DNA from: Anisakis pegreffii
Taxonomy: Eukaryota; Nematoda; Chromadorea; Rhabditida; Anisakidae
DNA length: 64,000 nucleotides
NCBI GenBank assembly: GCA_035041965.1
Contig: JAPYMA010003043.1
Location: forward strand, 101,388 to 165,387
Direction: 5' to 3'
Below, in pieces: positions 35,784 to 46,647 of the stretch. The notes beneath the pieces were generated by a model that had not been told where the DNA came from, did no database searches, and worked only from the letters and a program-made list of their open reading frames with translations. A program made the position numbers and the translations under genes. Positions within the stretch are counted from its first letter, which is position 1; each line of letters opens with the position of its first letter.

Positions 35784-37844
35784 GTGAATCAACCTATCAT
35801 TAAATCTAGATCGCCTCTGGATGATGTTTAGAATAGTGGTGTTTAGAAATCCACTGATATCATATTTTGCGCTCAGAACACGGGATTAGTTGCAGCCATT
35901 GGGCTGATTTGTATTTTATTGCATTTAGTGCCTCATTCCAGCTCGATTGATACCAAATTTGTGGTATCTTCAAAAAATGACTACGTCGACCAAAAATCCT
36001 GAAATGACGATTTTTATGGTTTCTGTGATCTTGGAACGCAGGTTTTTGTCGGTGGATCGGAGCATTTCTTGTGATTATCTCGTTTAGATGGCCGCCATCA
36101 TCTCAAAATCGTTTTGAGCGTCTCAAAATGTTAGTCCCGAGCTGAGATATGATATTTCGAAAATTCGGATTTTGAGATCTTAAGGGGTTCTGGAAAATTT
36201 TGCAGTATTGGCAAAAATATGTTTTTTTTAGCAAAAATTTAGCAAAAATATGCGCTCATTCACGCTTACAAATGAATGCAATACAACACTATAACAATTC
36301 TTGGCCAGCTGTTAATCGCTGCACTCATTTCTGCTCATTCGATATTCTCTATTTTTTATTTGTTCCAGCATTGATTACCGCTGAATGGGTCTAATCGAAG
36401 CGTCGTGCCTAGTTTGTCGGACATGATATGGGTCTGATTTTATTGTCGGCCTTTCAACCCTTTCAGTGAATTCATTTCGTCAAGATGCAACGAACGATAA
36501 CCTCAATCATTCGCTTGGTTGCATGCAATCAAAAATTAGTCATAACAAAATGAATTCCATGCGCATTATAAATGGAACATTATAAATGGAACACCAACCG
36601 AAGCTCGCCGATTGAATAATGTTCAATTGATGATAATCATCTTTATTGTTTTTTAATATCTCAATTTAATGATCTTTAGCGGTATTTCAGTTCAGTGATT
36701 TTAACGGTGCGTCGGAAGAAAATGAGAAATTTGTGTATTATCGAATTAACGAATCAAAATCATCATCGGCACGGATCTTCAAATCACCTTGAAAGCTCAA
36801 ATGAGTGCCTCAATTATTCATCTACTGTCAAAATCTTCTTGTGATTATCCTCAACAACTTATTTTGCCATAAAAACTGCATCAAGGACATTGATTAATCG
36901 TGAAGTAGAAATAAAGACAGCACTAATAAATGTAACACAGCAATCAGTTGGAAAATATTCACATCAACTTGTTCACATTAAATTGAACATGAATTCGAAA
37001 TAAAATTTTACATTGAACTCATTCTGAGAAGGCCGAATGGAAGGAAGGAAGCAGTGAAGGCCAAAATTATCTGATTTATTCAAAGTGAACGAATGATCAA
37101 GAAAATAAAGTATGCAATATTTTGACTTTTATTTGAACGTGAATGCTTCCAGTGAATAAGCATTCCATGAGAAGAACTTCTCATGCAGCCAACAATCCTG
37201 AATGAAGGAAGCGAAGACATGTAAGGAATCTTTTTCGGAGATGAACAGACTGAAAATTGAATCACAATGGATGAATGATCCATTGAGTAAGTACGATTGC
37301 AAAATCGTGAAGAGATTCCAAAGTTTCCAACGACTATAAAATTATACGATCATTGGATGATCCAAATGAATTGCAACACCTAATATTTTTTGTTCGTTAT
37401 GACACCTGATATCTTGCTTTGCAATATTATTAAAATATTATTGAAGTCTGAACAAAGTGAACGGAATTTAATTCAATTAAAGATTGCGTATTGATGATTG
37501 CGCAATGTGTGTTTTTTACTCCGTTGATCTAAACGACATCTGTTTATCTGCGAAAAGATCTCGGTTAATGTTTATTCACAATGAACGTAGCAATAAAAGA
37601 ACAATCGTGCCGACAATGTCTGTGACCTGAATATCAATGTTCCTGATGATATATCTATGACAAACAAACACAACCGCATGTAATAGTAAATTAATTGCTG
37701 AAACGTTGATGAGTTTTGAAATTTTACATTAAGCGAAGTTCTGATGATGAACCTTGACGCATCATCACCCATCAACAACGTTGATGGCTGGATGCGTTCT
37801 TCGCAGACCGGTTGCAGCTACTTTTATTACCGTCGAACACCTGT
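35784..37844. other. Intergenic region upstream of the first collagen
   Basis: No gene seen. The stretch includes runs of related GCAAAAATT motifs near 36216-36250 and otherwise AT-rich sequence. It ends at the TATA box of the first collagen gene. Confidence 0.45.
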
Positions 37845-37850
37845 ATAAAA
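37845..37850 (+). promoter_or_regulatory. TATA box of the first collagen gene
   Basis: TATAAA within CCTGTATAAAATGC. About 30 bases downstream lies TCATTCAG, a plausible start site, then a CA-rich leader and a spliced 5' UTR leading to the collagen ATG at 38257. Confidence 0.6.
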
Positions 37851-37958
37851 TGCACGCAGTTTGTCTACCAGAATCATTCAGCATTCTTGCTAATTCAGCA
37901 CACACACACACTCACACATCGTCCCGATCCCGTCCAGCTCTAGCTCTTATCAAATTTG

Positions 37959-38228
37959 GTAAGTTTACCATATCGTCACATTCATCAATCCCCTTCATTT
38001 ATTTTTTCATTCAATTTCTTTTCATATCAAACGCTTGTTCTAGTTATTTCAATAATATGGTCAAATATAGGTAGGAGGTAATTAATCGCTAACAGACTGA
38101 CCGACAGTAAAAAAATTGATCGATGCGTTAGAGACTGAATATTTCGAATATGTTGAAAAACTGGAATATCTTTCGAAAATTTTGCTTATTGCCATTGGAA
38201 GGTTCTGGATAGATGCATCTGGTTTCAG
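37959..38228 (+). other. Probable 5' UTR intron of the first collagen
   Basis: A strong donor (TTTG|GTAAGTTT) at 37959 and acceptor (GGTTTCAG|GTG) ending at 38228 would remove 270 bases and leave a short 5' UTR exon of 28 bases before the ATG. The acceptor could instead accept a spliced leader. Confidence 0.5.
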
Positions 38229-38256
38229 GTGTTAGTTCAGCAGTGAAACTTCAAGA

Positions 38257-39387
38257 ATGGGTAGTACAAGCACGCAACTGCTTGGCACGGCCATAGTATG
38301 CAGTGGCCTAGTGATACTGATGTCATTGGGAATGATCGCAGTGCAATTCAACGATATCAACTCGCTTTACGACGATATCATGCTGGATATGGCCGAGTTC
38401 AAAGTGATCGCCAACGATGCGTGGAGAGACATCACGGCCGTGAACCACCACAAAACACCACAAAGCCACGGCGATTTCGATGCGTTGTTCACTCGTCACA
38501 AACGTCAAGCCAGTGGTGATCTTTGCAATTGTGCACAACGTTCAAGAAATTGCCCAGCAGGCCCAATGGGTCCAAAGGGTATGGCAGGAGAGGCAGGCGC
38601 AAGAGGACTCAATGGACTGCCAGGAGCAGTGGGTAAACCGGGTCGTATTGAGCTGAAAAACGCTCCTTCAAAGGATTGCATCATGTGTCCACATGGACCA
38701 CCAGGCCCAATGGGACCAGCCGGAAGTGCAGGACCAGCCGGACCAGCTGGATTGGTTGGACCAGACGGCATATGCGGAAAACTTGGACCACAAGGACCAA
38801 CCGGACCAGAAGGAGATTGTGGTGTAACTGGTAAGTATGCTTTCGTTTCGGTGATCTGTGCTTAGAACCGCTCGAAATGACATTCCGCAGTTGGATCATT
38901 TCAGCAGATTCAATGAATTTTTATATTTTTTTCCATTAAGATTGAATCATCGATTCTGACAAGCACCATTCATCCGAATTCATGCATAAATCAAAATTCG
39001 ACATTCGAAAAATTTAATTGACTTTATTCATCATGTTCATTAAATCAATCGAACCACGAATCTTTCGCAGTGGAGCAATGACTAACCGAGATTGTTCAAG
39101 GTACCCCCGGAAGCGCAGGACCACCAGGACCACCAGGTGGAGACGTTTTGGTAACGGTAGCAAAACCAGGACCAAAGGGAAAAACTGGTGACTGCGGTCA
39201 ACCAGGTGAGCACGGCAGCGCAGGAGCACCAGGACCAGCTGGAGCACCAGGAGCAGCCGGAAGTCCCGGACCTAACGGACGAGATTGCTCACCAGGAATG
39301 GACGGCTCAGCTGGAATGCCAGGTATGGACGGAAAGCCAGGCCTGGATTCACAGTACTGTCCTTGCCCACCTCGAGCACGCGTCTAA
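38257..39387 (+). CDS. Cuticle collagen (paralogue A)
   Basis: Structural collagen secreted by hypodermis into the cuticle. Exons 38257-38830 and 39101-39387 give 286 residues; the intron splits the Gly codon after VT in phase 1. In order: short N-terminus, hydrophobic anchor (about residues 8-31), cuticle-collagen N domain with [10 protein letters not shown] and FKVIANDAW, a basic cleavage site RHKR before QASGD, a Cys cluster [10 protein letters not shown], a first Gly-X-Y block, a CIMC pair, a second Gly-X-Y block, a short break ([12 protein letters not shown]), further Gly-X-Y repeats with three Cys, and the tail [10 protein letters not shown]. The layout is that of a complete nematode cuticle collagen of usual length (about 290). 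It is paired with a close paralogue 2.2 kb downstream on the same strand. A TATA box, a 5' UTR intron and an AATAAA support a functional unit. Confidence 0.95.
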
Positions 39388-39486
39388 AAGCGAACTTCGT
39401 GTCGATAAAATTGCAAAATCTCTCGTGAATACAACCCCTAACGACTTATCAATCAATCTGTGTGAATTTTTTGTTCCAATTCAATT

Positions 39487-39522
39487 GATATCAAATTTGT
39501 GTTAATTCAAAAATTTGATATC
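39487..39522 (+). repeat. Perfect 12-bp hairpin in the 3' UTR of collagen A
   Basis: GATATCAAATTT at 39487-39498 pairs exactly with AAATTTGATATC at 39511-39522, with a 12-base loop. It lies between the stop codon and the poly(A) signal, so it would be present in the mRNA. Confidence 0.65.
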
Positions 39523-39575
39523 CTTTGAAGAACTTCAATAAGTTTGATTTGTAAGATACTTCATCGATAACATCA

Positions 39576-39581
39576 AATAAA
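39576..39581 (+). promoter_or_regulatory. Polyadenylation signal of collagen A
   Basis: AATAAA in the context CATCAAATAAACTT, 189 bases after the TAA. A near-identical context (TTCAAATAAACTT) follows collagen B, consistent with common descent of the two 3' ends. Confidence 0.6.
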
Positions 39582-41613
39582 CTTATTCAGTATCTTTGCA
39601 ATGTAAAGTTTCTGTTTTCACCGCAGTCATCATTATCGTTTCTCCAACTATTGAATCGATGCAAGAGTTGCAATAAGCTGTCAATATCATCAATTACAGA
39701 TTCACTGCAACATTTTTGTAGTGAATTTTTTCATTCGGCAAAAAGTTCAGTATCCTAAAATATTCGACCGAAAAAAGTACACTTAATTTTAACGCATTCC
39801 AGGAAGATGATAGAATTTTAAAAGTGATCTTTAGACGATCAATCTGCAGAATATACCGAAACAATAACGCATGAAAATAAGTTGTGCATATTTTGCATTT
39901 CTTTTCAAAGGCTATGTAAAATGTAAAATGAGCAATTTGATTGCTTTCACGTGATTGACTCGATATTGACGAATTGATTGAAACTTAGAATAACCTAGCG
40001 CTATTCGTGTAACTCACCATTGCGTGACTCACTGCACAATGTATGTGAGATTAATTTGCTTCAATTCCTTGTTGACATCTCAATCGCAGCAAAACATTGC
40101 GAAGTACCTGAATTCAAATGACTTTCACACTTCACCTTTAAAATACTACAGTTGCGTAAACCGTCACGGTCAAGACCGAACAACGATATTCAGTGCAAGA
40201 ACCTTTCAACAATTGAGAAAAAAAGAACGCAAAAATTCAACTCAAATGAGAATTCAGCACATTAGATCCAAAAGTTTCACAGTGCTCTGACTGTATTACT
40301 CTGAACATGTCAGGTCAAGGTAAAGAAGCCTTTTGAGACGATCGCCATGATCTCGGCAGTCCCCTTCACTGCCCTGATTATTATTGCTGCTCACTGAAGG
40401 TGTTTGTGGACACGATCTATACGTGATCGTAATTACAGATAGTATTCAGAAGAATAATGCACAACTTATCAGCTATAATTCAGAATAATGCGAGGCATTC
40501 GAAAAGACCCAGCAATCCCTAGTTCGATACTTAATCAAACTCCAGATCAGATGGTTTTCGTTGAACATCATTTGCCATCTAAATATTAACTGATCATTAT
40601 GTGATGATCAGAACAAGAAAAGTTAACTCTAAAATGATTTGTACATAAAAGATACGCGCAATAATTAGAAATATAGTTCAAAAGAGTGATGAACTTAATC
40701 AAAGAGGCATAAATGCACGCATGAACGCTTGCAAATTGGTATCAAGGTCATTCACAGATAACTAAAATCCCTGGAACAATGCAGGAGACAGACACACTCA
40801 CTGATTATCACCTTTTATCACGCCAACAGATGATTCAATCTTCTTCGAATGAGCGATTTCTATGAATGGAACATCGACTGACATCAATTAATCCCAAAAA
40901 TCATCATTAGTCTCTGACGAGCATTAAGACATTTTCGGGGCATTTTTGATGAAGTGATTAGAAGTTAATGCAGTTGTTAATTGACTTAACATTATGTTCG
41001 ATTTTCAACATCAGAAATCTCTCTATAAATATGGATGTAATTTGCCGCAAAGCCATTCTTACTACCAATAAAGTTCTTCATCGGCCAGTTCAAATCGGTC
41101 TTTTCGTTTCGGTGTATTCCATCAAACTGATTCAATTTTTGTGATTGAAGTGACTGATTCAATTCAATTTCTGTGGAGTCATTCAATTTTTGGCTTTTTT
41201 CTCTAATAATTCGTTCAAATAGTCGTGATTTTTTTTTCAAAAAACTCAAACTCAGTTTCATTGTAAGATCATCTTCTATAGGAAACGTGGACATACGTTT
41301 AAGAAAACAATTACGGAGCAATGAAACAAGAGGAGATAAGCATAATACTTTTAATGCTCTCCTTCCAGTTTAAAGACTCAATCACGTAGCTGGAGCCGTA
41401 TTGCATAATCCGTTGATCAGATGCATTCAGTAGTTGTGAGAAAACATTCGAGATGCAAAATGAGTGAAATTCCATTTTAATTACGATTTGCATTTTGTTG
41501 AATGTGAAAGAGTTTTGCTTGATTGGACGTTAGAAATAAGCAGATTGATGGGGTTGTTGTTGTTGAATTGGTTTATTTTCAGGTAGTGAACAAAAAAATA
41601 GTTGGTGATAAAA
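39582..41613. other. Region between the two collagen genes
   Basis: About 2 kb without a supported gene. It must hold the promoter of collagen B. A TATAAAT at 41024-41030 and a good acceptor (TTTATTTTCAG) ending at 41582, just before the collagen B ATG, are visible; the latter could be a 5' UTR splice or a spliced-leader site. Confidence 0.45.
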
Positions 41614-42959
41614 ATGACCGCAAAGAGCGTGCAATTGGCGAGTTTTGCGAGTATTGCGAGTGCTCTCGTGATAGTGGCATCGTTGGTCGCTGTCGGTGGG
41701 ATATTCCGTGATATCTCGTCTCTATACGACGACATCATGGTGGATATGGCCGAATTTAAAGTGATCGCCAATGATGCATGGAAAGACATCACGATCACCA
41801 ATCAACAAAACACATTTGGAAACATCAATTTCGATGAGTCAATTTTTGCTGCTCGTCAAAAACGCTACAGCAACAAACAGTACGTGTGTAGATGTGCAGA
41901 AAGGGCACGCAATTGTCCAGACGGTCCAACCGGTCCTCCGGGAGCTGCAGGACAACCGGGACAAGCTGGCGCCAACGGTTTGCCAGGACAACCGGGTAAA
42001 CCGGGTCGCATTGAAGGAGGAACAACACCTGGCGGCGATTGCATTCAGTGTCCACGAGGTCCACCAGGCGCCAGAGGTGAAACTGGACCAGTAGGACCAA
42101 GAGGACTCACCGGACAGCCAGGAGAACCGGGCGTTGATGGCCGACGTGGAGCTCAAGGACCACCGGGACCACCAGGAAATCCTGGTGCAACTGGTAGGCG
42201 ATTCGCTTTTTGTTTCATAAGATGAAATCTTTTTTAGTTGAAAATGCGGACGATTTCCGCGCCAGATTGAGAATTTTCACTAGATCAGATAATGAAAAAA
42301 GAATTGTGGTTGATGAGTGATCTTCAAGGGAAAAGTTGAATTTGATGTGAAATGTACAATATGTCATTGTGCAAATCAGTTCAATGAAATTGAATGACTT
42401 CATTCAACAAATCTTATTTATTTATTCAATAGATTTTACAAATTTGATTTTAATAAACAAAATTTGTTATATTTCGAACGAACAATCATAAAATGTCACA
42501 TATTCACTGCAAAATTCATAGCGTTGAGATGTATCCATCATCTGCTGAAACATTCTATCGACGCTTCCACTCGCATTGTTGAGTTAATACAATCTTAAAA
42601 ATATTGTCATTGCATACAACCTTATAATTCATGAATGACAATAAAGAGAACCATCTGCTTTTTTTCAAGGGCCTGGAGGAGATCCTGGACGAGAAGGACT
42701 CGCTGGAAAGAATTTCCCTGTACAAGTACGCATTGAAGGACCGAAAGGACCACAGGGACCACCAGGCCCACCAGGTGATCCTGGTCGTCAAGGAGCACCA
42801 GGACCGTCTGGACTTCAAGGACAAGCCGGACCTGCAGGATTTAATGGGCGTCCCAGCGAAGCGGGGCAAAATGGCTTGCCTGGGGCACCCGGTATCGATG
42901 GTCTGCCCGGTGGCGATGCAGAATACTGTCCTTGCCCTTATCGCTTTCATTTCACTTAA
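41614..42959 (+). CDS. Cuticle collagen (paralogue B)
   Basis: Second cuticle collagen, exons 41614-42193 and 42670-42959, 289 residues. The intron again splits a Gly codon in phase 1 at the same place as in paralogue A. In order: hydrophobic anchor (about residues 7-29), N domain with [10 protein letters not shown] and FKVIANDAW, basic cleavage site RQKR before YSNKQ, Cys cluster [10 protein letters not shown], Gly-X-Y block, CIQC pair, further Gly-X-Y repeats, a short break ([12 protein letters not shown]), a final Gly-X-Y block and the tail [12 protein letters not shown]. One Gly position in the last block is Ser (AGC at 42855-42857, in [11 protein letters not shown]), breaking the triplet register. 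The initiator chosen is the ATG at 41614; in-frame near-cognate codons upstream are not needed. Confidence 0.94.
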
Positions 42960-43217
42960 CACTGAAAAACATCATAAATACAACACATTTCGGTCTAATT
43001 TCAATACTTAACTTATTTTGAATCTGTTTTCAAAGTGATCTGAGGCGTTGCTTCCCACTTTCATCAACATGAGACTTGTATAAGCAAGCGATCACTCAAT
43101 CTTTTCAGTTACTCACGACTAATTTAATCATCTCAAATGAATTTTCAATGATAAGTTCGATGCGTATCACAAACTGTATTTGCAATCCACACAATAACAC
43201 GATATTGCCATCGTTCA

Positions 43218-43223
43218 AATAAA
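43218..43223 (+). promoter_or_regulatory. Polyadenylation signal of collagen B
   Basis: AATAAA 259 bases after the stop codon of collagen B, in a context matching that of collagen A. Confidence 0.5.
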
Positions 43224-45414
43224 CTTTCAGTAAAAAGTGCTCAATCTTCTCAACATCCGAACACTACTCTAATGATCATTCGATATCGTAAACTGCTCCG
43301 CAAAAAATGACAACCTAATTAACGACCATAAATATATGAGAATGTATATGAATATTATTTGCAAGACCCTTCTAAAACGGATAACCAATAGCATATCTCT
43401 TAAAAACAAGAAGAAAACACAACATAAAACAGTGTGAATCATAACGATCATTCATTAACGAAGACTAAAATTCCGAAATTGTTGTCACCTTAGGCAATTG
43501 ATCTTAAAGCAGTTCAGAAATTGAGATTTTCAGTTCATACACTGAATACTATACGTGCTCTTCCCATCAGAATCTAGCTTCCCATGCTGAATAATTTTAT
43601 AACTTGATGACACTTCAATACAGTGACATTGCTTGAGATTTGTTTATCAAGGAAAACAATGCATCGAATTTCCCAAAGCAACTTCAAATTCTCATCAAGC
43701 TTGATGTGCTGCTCAAAAAGTGATCAACGCAATAATATGAAATGTTGTTGTATCATAAATGATATTATTTATTCTTTATCGATCACGATCGCATTTATCA
43801 CAGACACTGACTGATAATGATAAGTTCGAATAACGTAATTGAAATTCAGCGCTTAATTATACCTGTCTACAGAACATTACTGCTGCTCATCGCAAATCTC
43901 TTCTCAATCAAAATGAGACGAGTGAAAATGTGAATGAATCACTGAACAGAGTATGGAATTATTGAAATAATAATACAATATCGATCGTAACAACGAATAA
44001 TCTATTGTACAAAACTGAGTAAAGAATCAAAAACGAACACAACCCAACAGATATATCAACTAAAATAAACCTTATCAAAATATTTTGAAAATGTTCTACA
44101 AAAGATCTCTTGGAGAATGATTATTTCTTACAAAGTGATAATTTCTTGAAGAATAAAACAGCCCAAACACTTTTTTTTTGAGAATTGAGAATCCTCCAAC
44201 AAAGAATTCTCCCCAAACACTTTTGCGAGTTCTCCTTCAACAAAGAAGATAACCGATGGATGCTTGTTGAAAGATAGAAATCAAATCAAAAACAAGACGA
44301 TAAATAATGATCTGAAAGAGGTCACCTATTCAAATTAAAAGACAGAATTTGCAATTATGAAAATTTTGTGCAGATAATAAAAGACGTGATGAATCGAACC
44401 AATCAATCACAAAATACAATCGAAAGTCAAAGATTATGAAAATAAGCCATATTAAGTATAATGTAAACAGCACATAGGCACCCTTTATGAGTGGTATTGA
44501 TACGTATGAACGAACATCGAGTTTTCTCCATTAATCCAAAACTACTACCGGAAATAGAATTCATTTCGACGGAGGCAAGGAAAGATCATTATTTCTGGCT
44601 GAGGAGAACGAAATGAGGCTTAATTTAAAAACTCGAAACCGTTCGTTCACTTCTATTGATTTCTTCACAACTACTGCCTCCTCTATCATAGCGCTTCATA
44701 AAATTCCTTTGTGACTCTCAGTTATCCCACATATGCATTGTGAGGAGTATCTCATTATAAAATGCTAATAATTTATAATATACGTTCAAAAAATTTTCCT
44801 CAAACAACTTTACAAACTGACTGCACCATTCCCATCCCAAAGAGTCACAAGGCACACTTTAAGAAGCGCTACTCAATCATACAAAAAAGCACTGAATTGA
44901 AATGTGAAAAAGAAACTATAAATTCATAACTCACTAAATGAAATTCAGCCAAAAGTCTATGTCAAATTTGAAACGAAAGCTGAATGAACAATTAATTTTA
45001 CAAAGGCAAGTTGAAGCAATGGAAGAGACACGAAATGCATATAAAAGCGCTTTTGAAGTAAACTTTTCCAACTGTAAATTATCATCAATAAGACTAAAAC
45101 GTATAAACACACAAATGAAAATAGAAATGAAAATAATAAATAACAATCAGAATAAAGAAAGGTGACAATAACAAATTACTGATAAACGATCAAACACAAT
45201 AACAAATAATAGAATAATTACAAATAGAATTCGGCGATGATAACAATACAAAATTCATGATAAGGAAACAATGCGTAAAAATAAATGTATAAAATATATG
45301 TCGTGCACGTCATAACGATAATAAATGACAATAATAATAATAATAACGGTGATAATCATACGATAGTAATGATAATATTATAATTTCAATAAGTGGTCAA
45401 AGCAATAACAACCC

Positions 45415-45445
<31 letters not shown>

Positions 45446-45814
45446 GGAAGAGGCCACAATGATACCATAATACTAAAACAGATAAAAGAACACATGCTTT
45501 TTATCTTCCTACAAGAACAATTCTATAAAAGTTATGCCAAAGGCATTCTGGGATAGGACTTTCTCTTTGAATCATTATTGGTTTCTCTATTAAACAGATA
45601 ACTGAATTTGTGAGCGAAGCAAATAAATTGCTGAATTAAAAATCCAATGAAAAACGTACGCGATGAAATAAAGTAACAAACCAATAAATGAATGTAAAAG
45701 TAAATACACAAGTGAACAGATAAGCAAATGAATAGTTTATAGAATAGCATTGAAATGATAGCGATATTGCGAAGAAGTTTTTGAACAACGTTCACACGAA
45801 ACTATCAACATCGA
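43224..45814. other. Intergenic region between collagen B and the ANKFY1 gene
   Basis: Very AT-rich with no supported gene. It contains the 3' UTR of the minus-strand ankyrin gene at its right end and an AAT microsatellite at 45415-45445. Confidence 0.5.
45415..45445. repeat. AAT microsatellite
   Basis: About ten uninterrupted ATA/AAT triplets downstream of the ankyrin gene. Confidence 0.9.
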
Positions 45815-46610
45815 TCACCGTCCATGACCCAACGTAAGGATATCTGAGCAAATCTGACAAACACGAACCGCTTTCTGAATGTCGTATTTGAGAATTGGCA
45901 TTGTTTGCTCGGAACATCGCGCACACACCAAACGTCCACAATGCCTACAAAATGCGACTGATATACACTCTCTATTCAATATGAACAAAACACTGAAAAT
46001 TACACATTTTCAAACCAATCTTTCACACTGAAATCACACGAAATCCCCTCAGCTCATTGGAACAGAAACAATTTCAAATTCTAAGTTCCGATTCCATATC
46101 AAAAGCAATTGCTTTTACCTGCAATGATGTTTTCGCATTGTTAACGTGAATTTATTACCACACTCTGAACACGTATCACCATCAGCCCATCTTGGCTCTC
46201 TTTCTAGACTATCTGAAACGAAAACAACAATATAAATATCCAGTAAAATGTGACCATATTTGAATTGTTTTCTCTGAAATCAACTAAATGAATAAACAAG
46301 AATTAAAGCGAAACAAAACTGAAATTGAGATTTTCAATAGGCAAAAAATTTTCGCAATAACAACAATAGCAGATCGAAGAGCTCTGACCAAGTAAGGAGA
46401 ATAAAAGTTGTTTTGTTGGTGTTTCGTGATTAAACACCGACACACCAAAGTTGTTCGTTACGCCCATACAAACACCATAGCGAAGCACCGCTTTACAAAG
46501 CTCCGAATTGCCATTCATATAAGCCAATAAGAATACTAAAATGAACAGAAATTAGCTGAATTCACCCGAAACCTGTATTATTAGCAAACTGAATTTTGAC
46601 TGAACGGTAC

Positions 46611-46647
<37 letters not shown>

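Noticed and set aside
38505..38899. Gly/Pro- or Trp-rich minus-strand frames over the collagens
   Set aside because: They are mirror frames of Gly-X-Y repeats of the collagens.
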